Shown here: in pieces, positions 33,698-41,786 of the stretch
Layout of the letters: each line of letters opens with the position of its first letter
Position numbering within the stretch: position 1 is the stretch's first letter
Origin: JAIVHA01 sp965367295
GTDB lineage: Bacteria > Pseudomonadota > Gammaproteobacteria > DSM-19610
Length of the DNA stretch: 64,000 bases
NCBI GenBank assembly: GCA_965367295.1
Contig: CBDUHN010000002.1
Coordinates: 96,199 to 160,198 of the forward strand
Reading direction: 5' to 3'
Made by a program: the position numbers and the translations under genes
Notes under the pieces: generated by a model
Told to the model about the DNA's origin: nothing
What the model saw: only the letters and a program-made list of their open reading frames with translations
Database searches by the model: none

Positions 33698-34978
33698 ATG
33701 AAGGATGATATCGAAACCAAGCTGAGCGCGGCCCGCACCCGCCTCATTCTCGAACGTCCCTTCCTCGGGGCACTGGTGCTGCGTCTGCCCATGAAGGCCG
33801 CTAAACCGGATCGTTGCAAGTCCATCGGTACCGATGTGCGTGCCCTTTACTACAATCCTGAATACATTCACAGCCTGACCCTGGAGCAGACCCAGTTCGT
33901 GCTGGCCCATGAAGCCCTGCATTGTGCCCTGTCCCATTTCGCCCGCCGTCAGCACCGTGTGAAATCACGCTGGGACATTGCCTGTGATCTCGCCATCAAC
34001 CCACTACTCATCAAGGATGGTATGAAACCGCCGCCGGGTGTGCTGCTGGAATCCGGCTACGAGGATATGACTGCCGAGGAGATCTATCCCTATATCAAGG
34101 ATGACCTCAACCAGGAAACCCACGACGACCATTTTTACGACCAGGAACAGCAGGACCGGTCCCGGCGTACACCACCCCCTCCGGATGCCCGGGATCACAT
34201 CAGCGGACAGGATCAGCCGGACCAACAAAGCGAGGGTGCGCAGCCCGAAACCGATGAAGACCAGGACGGTGGAGCCGGTGCTGCACCGGGGTTCGACGAG
34301 CAGGGCGAGGAGAGTGATGATCTGCCGCCGGCCCCGCTGACGGAAACCGAGCGCGAACAGCTCGCGGTGCAATGGCGTCAGCGCCTGGCCGGTGCTGCCC
34401 AACAGGCACAGCAGGCCGGCAAGCTGAGCAGTACCATGGCCCGCCTGGTGGAGCATCTGCTGCAGCCGCAGCTGCCCTGGCGCATGCTGCTGGCGCGCTA
34501 CATGACGGCTTCGGCGCGGGATGATTACAGCTACTTCCGGCCTTCACGCCGTGAAGGGGAGGCAATTTTCCCCACCCTGCGCAGCAGCCAGGTGGACGTC
34601 ATGGTGGTGGTCGATACCAGCGGCTCGGTACGCGACCAGGAGATCCAGGAATTCATCACCGAGATCGATGCCATCAAAGGCCAGATGCGCGCACGCATCA
34701 CCTTGCATGCCTGCGATGCGGCGTTATCTGAGCAGGGGCCCTGGATATATGAGCCCTGGGAAGCGTTCACCGTGCCGGAAGGTATGCAGGGTAGCGGTGG
34801 CACCCGTTTCACTCCGGTGTTCGAATGGATTGAACAACAGGGTAGCTACCCCGATCTGCTGGTGTATTTCACCGATGCCGAGGGTGAATTTCCCAAAGAG
34901 GTGCCAAATTTCCCGGTGTTGTGGCTGGTGAAGGGGCGCGGCAAGGTGCCGTGGGGGCAACGGATTCAGTTGAATTGA
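33698..34978 (+). CDS. VWA-like protein with HExxH domain (DUF2201 type)
   Basis: A 426-residue partner of the MoxR ATPase. The N-terminal domain carries a zinc-protease-like HExxH (AHEALHCALSHFARRQ, His71-His75). A hydrophilic Asp/Glu/Gln/Pro-rich linker covers ~140-215 (QDQPDQQSEGAQPETDEDQD). The C-terminal half is a VWA-like domain with MIDAS DTSGS (VMVVVDTSGSVRD) and a later DAEGEF. HExxH plus VWA-like is the DUF2201 architecture. Whether the HExxH is a real protease or only a metal-binding fold is not known. The gene is convergent with the alpha-E gene. Confidence 0.88.
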   Translation: MKDDIETKLSAARTRLILERPFLGALVLRLPMKAAKPDRCKSIGTDVRALYYNPEYIHSLTLEQTQFVLAHEALHCALSHFARRQHRVKSRWDIACDLAINPLLIKDGMKPPPGVLLESGYEDMTAEEIYPYIKDDLNQETHDDHFYDQEQQDRSRRTPPPPDARDHISGQDQPDQQSEGAQPETDEDQDGGAGAAPGFDEQGEESDDLPPAPLTETEREQLAVQWRQRLAGAAQQAQQAGKLSSTMARLVEHLLQPQLPWRMLLARYMTASARDDYSYFRPSRREGEAIFPTLRSSQVDVMVVVDTSGSVRDQEIQEFITEIDAIKGQMRARITLHACDAALSEQGPWIYEPWEAFTVPEGMQGSGGTRFTPVFEWIEQQGSYPDLLVYFTDAEGEFPKEVPNFPVLWLVKGRGKVPWGQRIQLN

Positions 34979-35066
34979 TTCCGGGTTGCAGGTGTTTCCG
35001 CCAGCGACCCCTGTTCGCCGATAGTGTAGCTACTCCTGATCAAGAAAATAGCCCATGCCAATTAGC

Positions 35067-35094
35067 TGTTGAAGTGCGAGAGATGCCTTCAACA
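35067..35094. repeat. Inverted repeat between convergent genes
   Basis: TGTTGAAG / CTTCAACA (8 bp) with a 12-base loop lies in the 218-base gap between the VWA gene and the alpha-E gene. It may terminate one or both transcripts, although no T-run follows. Nothing else is seen in this gap. Confidence 0.4.
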
Positions 35095-35196
35095 ACAAGT
35101 CGGCTACGGCATTTTTCACGCGGAAAATCAGTTTCCCCTATGCTGAATGGGGTTCAATGCATAAGCGGAACCGAATTTCAGGACCTGCTGAGCCCG

Positions 35197-36117
35197 CTAC
35201 TGGAAGTAGGTGCGGGTGATGGACTGATTGAGGTCGGCAAGGCCCAGCTGCATTTCGTCGATAAAGTGATGCAGCTTATCCTGCTCCAGGATGGCCTGGT
35301 CTGCACGCAGTACCTTCTTTCCTACTTCGTTGAGCAGTGTAATGGCCTCTTCATTGCGTGGCAGGTGTCGCAGGCAGCTCTTTACTTCCAGCAGGGTATG
35401 GTAGAGGGAACGCGGAAAATTCTTGTTCTTGAGCAGGAATTTCAGTACGTCAGTGCGCCGCACGCGAATCTGGATGTTGCGACGGTACATCTGGTAGGCC
35501 GTCAGGGATTTCAGCACGCTCATCCACTGAATATTTTCAAAGGGGGTAAGACCTTCGTGGTTTGGCAACAGATTGGCTGAGCGTACATCGATGATGCGCG
35601 TGGTCATATCCGCGCGCTCCAGATTGCGGCCCATGCGCAGGAAGTCGTATCCCATATCGTGCAGCATGGTGCCAGCCAGCAGGCCAGTGATGGTCTGGGC
35701 ACCGAGAATGATTTTTTGCAGGTAGTCGTAGCGCCCGCTCTTGGAATAGCCGCTCGCGGCGTTGCTCCTTGCCATCATGTGCATATCGTTCACTCGCTCC
35801 CAGGCCTCACGAGGAATGATGTCACGAATGGTGCGAGCGTTTTCGCGTGCCAATTGCAGGCAACGCAGAATGGAACTGGAACCTTTGGGGTCTGCGATCA
35901 GGAATTTGAGGACGGTGCGCTCATTGAAGTCGGCATTATTTTCCAGGAAATATGCTTCGCAGCCGAGGATCTCAATAATGGGATGCCAGCCCGGTTGCAC
36001 ACCCTTTGGCAGGTCCAGGTGCAGGTTGGTATTGACCATGATGAGGCGCGCAGAATTTTCCGCACGCTCGATGTATCTGGCCATCCAGTAGATATTTTCT
36101 GCGACCCTTGACAGCAT
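35197..36117 (-). CDS. Alpha-E domain protein (DUF403)
   Basis: A 306-residue mostly helical protein beginning MLSRVAENIYWMARYIERAE, the signature of the alpha-E family (COG2307). Members always occur with circularly permuted ATP-grasp proteins and have been proposed, from comparative genomics, to help make or attach a peptide-like tag. ATG 36117 lies one base after the upstream stop (TAACATG) with GAGGGA ahead of it, so the pair is tightly coupled. A longer frame is rejected on that basis. No catalytic motif is visible. Confidence 0.92.
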   Translation of the reverse strand: MLSRVAENIYWMARYIERAENSARLIMVNTNLHLDLPKGVQPGWHPIIEILGCEAYFLENNADFNERTVLKFLIADPKGSSSILRCLQLARENARTIRDIIPREAWERVNDMHMMARSNAASGYSKSGRYDYLQKIILGAQTITGLLAGTMLHDMGYDFLRMGRNLERADMTTRIIDVRSANLLPNHEGLTPFENIQWMSVLKSLTAYQMYRRNIQIRVRRTDVLKFLLKNKNFPRSLYHTLLEVKSCLRHLPRNEEAITLLNEVGKKVLRADQAILEQDKLHHFIDEMQLGLADLNQSITRTYFQ

Positions 36118-36118
36118 G

Positions 36119-37576
36119 TTAGAGTCCCTCGTCGTCCACGATCCAGGTGTCCTTGCTACCACCCCCCTGGGATGAATTTACCACCGTTGACCCTTTGCGC
36201 AATGCCACGCGGGTCAGGCCGCCGGTGGTGACATAGACGTCATCAGGTGCGCTGAGGATGAAAGGGCGCAGGTCGAGATGACGGGGTTCGACCCGGTTGT
36301 TGACCAGGGTCGGCGCCGTTGACAGGGTCAGCATGGGCTGGGCGACATAATTACGGGGGTCTTTCTGGATGAGCTTTTTAAACTGCTCACGTTCCTTGCC
36401 TGTGGCGTGGGGGCCGATCAGCATGCCGTAGCCACCGGACTCATTGGCCGGCTTTATCACCAGTTCGGCAATATGATCCAGTACGTATTCCCGGTCTTCC
36501 TTGTTGAAGCATTTATAGGTGGGTACATTGCCTATAAGGGGTTCCTCATTCAGATAGTAGCGGATGATCTCGGGTACATAGGAGTAGACCACCTTATCAT
36601 CAGCGACGCCCGCTCCAGGAGCATTGGCCAGTGCTACATTGCCTGCCTTCCAGGCGCGGATCAGGCCGGACACGCCGAGGTGGGAGTCTGGATCAAATGC
36701 CTCCGGGTCGAGGAACAGGTCGTCGATACGGCGGTAGATTACGTCCACGCGGGCCAGGCCATCTACCGTGCGCATGTATACACAATCGTCCTTTTCCACC
36801 ACCAGATCCCGGCCTTCGACGAGTTCAGCGCCCATCTGCTGGGCAAGATAGGCGTGCTCGAAATAGGCGGAGTTGTAGATGCCGGGAGTCATCACTACGA
36901 TTTCCGGCTGTTCGATCTTCCGTGGTGACAGGGCGGCGAGCATGTCGTACAGCTTCGAAGGATAGTCATCGACCGGCAGGATGTTCTGGTCCTCGAACAG
37001 GTCGGGAAACACCCGCTTCATCACCTGGCGGTTTTCCAGCATGTAGGAAACACCGGAGGGCACGCGCAGGTTATCCTCCAGCACATAAATGACGCCATTT
37101 TTGTCACGCACCAGGTCGGAACCGCAGATGTGTGCCCAGATGCCACCGGGAGGATCGATACCGATACATTGTTTGCGGAAATTAACGGAATTTTTCAGCA
37201 GGTTGGCAGGAAAGACGCCGTCCTTGACGATGTTCTGGTCGTGGTAGAGATCATCGATGAAGCGGTTGAGGGCCAGGACACGCTGTTTCAGGCCTTTTTC
37301 GACCTGCAGCCACTCGGATTTGGGGATAACGCGGGGAATGATGTCAAATGGCCAGGCGCGATCGATAGATCCCTCTTCCTCGGAATATACCGTGAAGGTG
37401 ATACCCATGATGGAAATGGCCATGTCCGCAGCGGATTTGTACGACTCGATCTCATGATCCGTCAGGTTGCGCAGATACTGGCAGAGGGCTGCCGCCGCAG
37501 GCCGGGGTTTCCCGGTTACGCGGATCAGTTCGTCGTAAAACCCCTTTACCTTGTAACTTCCCCAGCGAATCGCCAT
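36119..37576 (-). CDS. Circularly permuted ATP-grasp protein (amidoligase-like)
   Basis: This 485-residue protein belongs to COG2308. Family marks visible here are YELRxx-like YDELIRVTGKPRPA at the start, FIDDLYHDQNIVKDGVFPA, the GSDLVRDKNGVIYVLEDNLR ATP-grasp core, MTPGIYNSAYFEHAYLAQQM, and LVIKPANESGGYGMLIGP. These proteins are predicted ATP-dependent carboxylate-amine ligases making peptide bonds outside the ribosome. It is the first gene of an operon with the alpha-E gene and is divergent from the Anbu gene, the usual context of this family. Confidence 0.93.
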   Translation of the reverse strand: MAIRWGSYKVKGFYDELIRVTGKPRPAAAALCQYLRNLTDHEIESYKSAADMAISIMGITFTVYSEEEGSIDRAWPFDIIPRVIPKSEWLQVEKGLKQRVLALNRFIDDLYHDQNIVKDGVFPANLLKNSVNFRKQCIGIDPPGGIWAHICGSDLVRDKNGVIYVLEDNLRVPSGVSYMLENRQVMKRVFPDLFEDQNILPVDDYPSKLYDMLAALSPRKIEQPEIVVMTPGIYNSAYFEHAYLAQQMGAELVEGRDLVVEKDDCVYMRTVDGLARVDVIYRRIDDLFLDPEAFDPDSHLGVSGLIRAWKAGNVALANAPGAGVADDKVVYSYVPEIIRYYLNEEPLIGNVPTYKCFNKEDREYVLDHIAELVIKPANESGGYGMLIGPHATGKEREQFKKLIQKDPRNYVAQPMLTLSTAPTLVNNRVEPRHLDLRPFILSAPDDVYVTTGGLTRVALRKGSTVVNSSQGGGSKDTWIVDDEGL

Positions 37577-37662
37577 ATTGTGCTTGCAACCCGTTATTTG
37601 ACAGGAACACTCTCACATTAAATCAAGAAGGGTAGGGAAGTAAAATATCATTCGAGGCGCCG

Positions 37663-37697
37663 GCCGAACTGGTAACATTCCCGACCGATTTGGTAAT
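37663..37697. promoter_or_regulatory. Direct repeats in the Anbu/ATP-grasp divergent control region
   Basis: Two copies of CCGAnnTGGTAAnA (CCGAACTGGTAACA and CCGATTTGGTAATA) have GGTAA cores at 37671 and 37692, exactly 21 bases (two helical turns) apart. They lie just upstream of the Anbu start and within the divergent intergenic region. This spacing is typical of cooperative binding by a dimeric regulator. No regulator is known here. Confidence 0.45.
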
Positions 37698-37714
37698 ACC
37701 GCCAGGAGTTGCGA

Positions 37715-38455
37715 ATGACGTATTGTCTTGCAATCAATATCAACGAAGGCATTGTGTTTGCATCCGATTCACGCAGCAATGCCGGCGTGGATTACATTCG
37801 CACCTGTAGCAAGATGCATCGTTTTTTCTGGAGCAACGATCGGATGATCGTGCTCCTGTCATCGGGCAACCTGGCCACGACGCAGGCTGTGGTCAATGCC
37901 ATTCAGCGCGATCTCGACGACCCAAATGCAAAGTTCAACCTGTTGAAGGCAAAGCACCTGTTCGATATCGCCGATTACATCGGGGATCTCAGTCAACGTG
38001 AACAACTGCATCATGGGCCGGCAGTAGTCAAAAATGGTGGCACCGCTGCCGCCAGTTTCATTCTAGGTGGCCAGGTGAAGGGCCATGAGCATGATATCTA
38101 CCTGATCTACCCGGAAGGCAACTACATCAGTTCTTCCGCTGACACCCCCTATCTGCAGATCGGGGAAAACAAGTACGGCAAGCCCATTCTCGACCGGGTG
38201 ATCACCAAGGATAGCTCGCTTGACGAAGCCGCACGCTGCGCGCTGGTGTCGCTGGATTCGACCATGCGCAGTAATATTTCCGTGGGCCCACCATTCGAAT
38301 TGGCGTTGTATGCCGGCAACAGCCTGGAAGAACCGCGGCTGATGTCACTGAACCTGGCTTCCCCCTACTATAAAGCGCTGCAAAAATCCTGGAATGAAGG
38401 TATCAAGCGGGCCTTTACACGTTTGCCGAAGTTTGACTGGGAAAAGTCCGGTTGA
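37715..38455 (+). CDS. Anbu, proteasome-type protease
   Basis: Anbu (COG3484) is the proposed ancestral proteasome beta subunit. The 246-residue product from ATG 37715 starts MTYCLAININEGIVFASDSR. After Met removal, Thr1 would be the nucleophile, with Asp17 and Lys32 in the positions expected for an Ntn hydrolase. CCAGGAG about seven bases upstream supports this start over the TTG at 37709. Anbu assembles into open helical rings in studied relatives; substrates are unknown. It is divergent from the ATP-grasp/alpha-E pair. Its 3' end overlaps the convergent metallopeptidase gene by 41 bases. Confidence 0.93.
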   Translation: MTYCLAININEGIVFASDSRSNAGVDYIRTCSKMHRFFWSNDRMIVLLSSGNLATTQAVVNAIQRDLDDPNAKFNLLKAKHLFDIADYIGDLSQREQLHHGPAVVKNGGTAAASFILGGQVKGHEHDIYLIYPEGNYISSSADTPYLQIGENKYGKPILDRVITKDSSLDEAARCALVSLDSTMRSNISVGPPFELALYAGNSLEEPRLMSLNLASPYYKALQKSWNEGIKRAFTRLPKFDWEKSG

Positions 38456-39524
38456 TTACCGTGGTATGCACAAAGGCAAGTTTCTCCCGGATGATGCTGG
38501 ACAAAACGAAGGGGTAGGCGTCCTCCATACCCATGCTACGGTTCATATCGTTCAGCGCCACCGTAAGGTTTCCCCATTCATTTACCAGGTCATCAATGGA
38601 AATAGACGCCAGGTGCCTGGCACTGAACTGTGGCCTGGTTTCCGTATGATTTCCCGGTGTGCCCAGGTCGAAGCCATAATCACTGGCGGTTTCCAGGGTG
38701 TCGATCATGTGCAGGTAATGTGCCCAGGTTTCCGCCCAGTCCTCCCAGGAATGGGCGCTGGCATAGGCGCTGATCCAGTTGCTGTTCCAGTTGGCCACCG
38801 GCCCGTTCGCATAATAGCCTTGTAGCACCGCGTCATAATCAATGCGTTCATCGCCAAACAGGGTGCGGAAGGCGCTGATGCGTGGTGAATTGCGCAGTAG
38901 CAGATCCCAGTAATAGTGCCCGGATTCGTGACGGAAATGTCCCAGCAATGTGCGATAGGCTTCCTGCATCTGGGTGCGATTTTGTTCGCGTGAAATCGGA
39001 TTCGCTTCTCCGATGTTCAAGGTGATGATGCCACTTTTATGCCCGGTAACAACCCGCTCCTGCATGGGGATCACCTGTGCGAATTCGGAAAAACCCTGTT
39101 CCTCATCCTCCAGCAGGTGGAAAGCGAGTCCATGTTGCGGGTCTTCCTCCCGGCTGACAATCGGCAGTTCCAACCATAAAAGGCTATAAAGCAGGCGTCG
39201 TTTAGCGCGTTCGATCCGGCTCCAGAGTTCGAGGTTCTGCGGATTACGCAGGTCGGGGATGATCTCGGAAAGCCGACAGGAAAAACAAAAGGCATGATCA
39301 TCCGCATCCGGCACCATCCAGTTGCACACATGATGTTGATAGTAATTTTTACACGTGCGATAGCTGCGGCCGTTACTCATGGCCTGCCAGTGGTTTCCGG
39401 TAATTGGGGTCAGTGCACTGAGGGTGCGGTCATCGGGCAGGAAGCCTAGTTTATGCTGGCAACGCATGCACAGGGAGTTTTCGAAGTGCAGGCGGGCACC
39501 GCACTGACAGACATAGGTTTTCAT
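38415..39524 (-). CDS. Zinc-ribbon HExxH metallopeptidase-like protein (COG4307 type)
   Basis: This 369-residue protein has two N-terminal cysteine clusters, Cys6/8/19/22 (zinc ribbon) and Cys58/67/80/83. An HExxH motif follows at 189-193 (FRHESGHYYWDLLL), with downstream acidic residues (SWEDWAETWAHYLHMIDT) that could give the third metal ligand. It fits the uncharacterised 'putative zinc-binding metallopeptidase' family often found with Anbu-type genes. It is tail-to-tail with Anbu and overlaps it by 41 bases. Proteolytic activity is unproven. Confidence 0.88.
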   Translation of the reverse strand: MKTYVCQCGARLHFENSLCMRCQHKLGFLPDDRTLSALTPITGNHWQAMSNGRSYRTCKNYYQHHVCNWMVPDADDHAFCFSCRLSEIIPDLRNPQNLELWSRIERAKRRLLYSLLWLELPIVSREEDPQHGLAFHLLEDEEQGFSEFAQVIPMQERVVTGHKSGIITLNIGEANPISREQNRTQMQEAYRTLLGHFRHESGHYYWDLLLRNSPRISAFRTLFGDERIDYDAVLQGYYANGPVANWNSNWISAYASAHSWEDWAETWAHYLHMIDTLETASDYGFDLGTPGNHTETRPQFSARHLASISIDDLVNEWGNLTVALNDMNRSMGMEDAYPFVLSSIIREKLAFVHTTVINRTFPSQTSANV

Positions 39525-39597
39525 GTACCGATTCTAGCTGCTGGCCTGCCCGTAGTATATCGATTGAATTCCCGTAGCTGAAAAGCGGCAGCGGCTG

Positions 39598-40356
39598 TCA
39601 GCGGCATTCTCCTACAGACCCTGGCCGGCATCGGTTTCGATCCACCCATATGGCACTATCCAGCACGGCGCCTTCCAGATGCGCATCGGTCAAATCCGCA
39701 TCCACCAGATAGGCCCGGCTAAGGTTGGCATTCGTAAAGTGCGCACCAATCAACAGGGCGTTGTCGAAGCGTGCCTTGTATAGTTCAGCGCCGGTAAAAT
39801 CAGCACCTTCCAGGCTGGCTTCAACGAAGCGGCTTTCACGGGCCTGTACCTCCTGTAATAGGGCGCCACTAAGAATGGCCTGGTCAAAAATAGTTTCGTT
39901 GAGCCTGGCGTGGCTCAGGTCAGTCCGTGTCAGGTTGGCTTCGTAAAACTGCGCTTTATCGAGCAAGGCACCACGCAGATCGGCGCCGCGCAAATCAGCA
40001 CGACTAAGCCGGGCCCCGGAAAGCCGGGCACCCTGCAGGTTGGCCTGTTGCAGGTTGGTGCGGGTGAGTATGCAGTTTTCCATCAGGGCTTTGCTGAGAC
40101 TGGCGCCGCTCAAATTGGCATAACTCAGGTTGGCACCGCGCAGGATGGTGCCCGCCAGTTTCACACCCTCCATATTGGCGTGACTGAGACTGGCATTTCG
40201 CAGATCGAGACCGCTGAGATCGCGGCCGCGCAGGTCGCATTCAGTCCAGTTCACCTTGTGTGCCGGTGCATCGTCGCAGGCAGCCTGTACGGCCAGCGGC
40301 ATGATCAGCAGCGGCAGGGTGAGAAGCAGTGCTTGGCAGAAATTCAGCATGGACAT
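39598..40356 (-). CDS. Exported pentapeptide-repeat protein
   Basis: The 252-residue product has a signal peptide (MSMLNFCQALLLTLPLLIMP, cut after VQA). About 30 tandem pentapeptides A(D/N)LxX follow (LRGANLSYANLSGASLSKAL, SRADLRGADLRGALL) from ~45 to ~235, which should form a right-handed quadrilateral beta-helix. Pentapeptide proteins sometimes mimic DNA and protect gyrase, but an exported one is more likely structural. ATG 40356 is chosen; 40350 is also possible. It is upstream of, and on the same strand as, the metallopeptidase gene. Confidence 0.85.
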   Translation of the reverse strand: MSMLNFCQALLLTLPLLIMPLAVQAACDDAPAHKVNWTECDLRGRDLSGLDLRNASLSHANMEGVKLAGTILRGANLSYANLSGASLSKALMENCILTRTNLQQANLQGARLSGARLSRADLRGADLRGALLDKAQFYEANLTRTDLSHARLNETIFDQAILSGALLQEVQARESRFVEASLEGADFTGAELYKARFDNALLIGAHFTNANLSRAYLVDADLTDAHLEGAVLDSAIWVDRNRCRPGSVGECR

Positions 40357-40522
40357 GACCTTGGATAATGCTCCAAACAACAGGACTAATGGTCATTGTC
40401 ATCATACAGCCCACATAAATTCACCGCATCCCCCCATATATTCTCTTACCTGGTACCCGGGGGAGGGGCAAGGATAATATCTGCGGTTCTGTTGCGTGAA
40501 TCCACTGGAGGAGTGAAACCAC

Positions 40523-41176
40523 ATGCGTGTAATTCTATTGGGCGGTCCTGGTGCAGGAAAGGGCACACAGGCGAACTATATAAAGGACAAATACGGCATT
40601 CCACAGATCTCCACCGGTGATATGCTGCGTGCGGCTGTGAAGGCGGGATCACCGCTGGGCATTGAAGCCAAGAAGATCATGGATGCCGGTGGTCTCGTAT
40701 CCGACGATATCATCCTGGGGCTGGTAAAGGATCGTATTCAGGAAGATGACTGCCGGAATGGTTTTCTGTTCGATGGATTTCCACGCACCATTCCCCAGGC
40801 CGAGGCATTAAAGGAGCAGGGCGTAGGGATCGACTGCGTGGTGGAGATCGATGTGGACGACGAGGAGATCGTCAAGCGTATGAGTGGCCGGCGTGTGCAT
40901 GTGGCCTCGGGCCGTACCTACCACGTGATTTTCAACCCACCCAGGGTGGAGGGCAAGGATGATGAGACCGGTGAAGACCTGATCCAGCGTGATGATGACC
41001 AGGCGGATACGGTTCGCAAGCGCCTGCAGGTCTACCATGAACAAACCGAGCCATTGGTGGCTTTTTACTCGAAATGGGCGGAGTCCGGCGGTGCAGACAG
41101 CCCGCGCTACGTGCGTGTCGAGGGGATCGGTAAGGTGGAGGAAATCCGCGACAAGATCTTTGCGGCGCTGGGATAA
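40523..41176 (+). CDS. adk: Adenylate kinase
   Basis: Adk balances adenine nucleotides (ATP + AMP = 2 ADP). The 217-residue long-lid form shows P-loop GGPGAGKGTQ, AMP-site STGDMLRAAV, FDGFPRTIPQAE and lid GRRVHVASGRTYH, without zinc cysteines. GGAGGAG precedes ATG 40523. A strong terminator follows. It is divergent from the pentapeptide gene. Confidence 0.98.
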   Translation: MRVILLGGPGAGKGTQANYIKDKYGIPQISTGDMLRAAVKAGSPLGIEAKKIMDAGGLVSDDIILGLVKDRIQEDDCRNGFLFDGFPRTIPQAEALKEQGVGIDCVVEIDVDDEEIVKRMSGRRVHVASGRTYHVIFNPPRVEGKDDETGEDLIQRDDDQADTVRKRLQVYHEQTEPLVAFYSKWAESGGADSPRYVRVEGIGKVEEIRDKIFAALG

Positions 41177-41202
41177 TCTACATCCAGACGGCTGTGAGAA
41201 AT

Positions 41203-41232
41203 CGGTGGGCTCGCGCGCCCGCCGGTTTTTTT
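41203..41232 (+). terminator. Intrinsic terminator of adk
   Basis: An 8-bp stem (CGGTGGGC / GCCCGCCG, one T-G pair) with a TCGCGC loop is followed by seven T residues. Confidence 0.92.
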
Positions 41233-41786
41233 GTGGAGCAGTTCGCGGTTTGATCGTCAAAAAAGTGGCAGATCAAGCAGTCGAAAGTCCACTTCTACAT
41301 GCGAAATCGTGCGCTTAAATTGTAAGAAATCATCCGTATACCCTGTACGAAATCAGCCGGTTTATATCCATGTCCTTTTGCTATTGGGTTGTTCGCTGGT
41401 CTTGTTAATTCATAACATTATGTAAATAAAAATAAAAAAATATGGCGATATGCGGTTTCCCCGGCCAGCCCGAGTAGCGGGCCCGATTTTCCGGCGTTTT
41501 AAAAACTGTAAAAAATCCCAACAGTTGCCGGCGTCGCATTGTTCTTTTTTGCGAAGCAGGGTAACGTAACTCTCGCAGTTGGTTTCGGATACGTCCGATC
41601 AGGTCGCCAGGGATAATAAATACGGAAGCGGGATGACCAGGCTGCAGCGTCCAAGCGCAGATAACGGGAACGGAGATCCGCAGGAGTTCGACACGTTAGC
41701 TGCCCATTATTGATAAAAAAATTACAGCTTTCGGCGGATTTCATTTCCGCCGTGCGCCAAAGGTTGGGCGTGCGGGAGTCATTGTG
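41233..41786 (+). other. AT-rich upstream region of the diguanylate cyclase gene
   Basis: About 550 bases without a credible gene. The middle (about 41290-41450) is markedly AT-rich (ATAAAAATAAAAAAATATGG). Hairpins are GCCCG/CGGGC (41468-41482, followed by CCGATTTT) and CGGCGGA/TCCGCCG (41732-41752, ~35 bases before the cyclase start). I looked for a c-di-GMP riboswitch core and did not find one. The region probably holds a long leader or regulated promoter for the cyclase. Confidence 0.45.

Noticed and set aside
41233..41786. c-di-GMP riboswitch before the diguanylate cyclase
   Set aside because: I looked for the conserved GEMM core bases and paired arms and did not find them.
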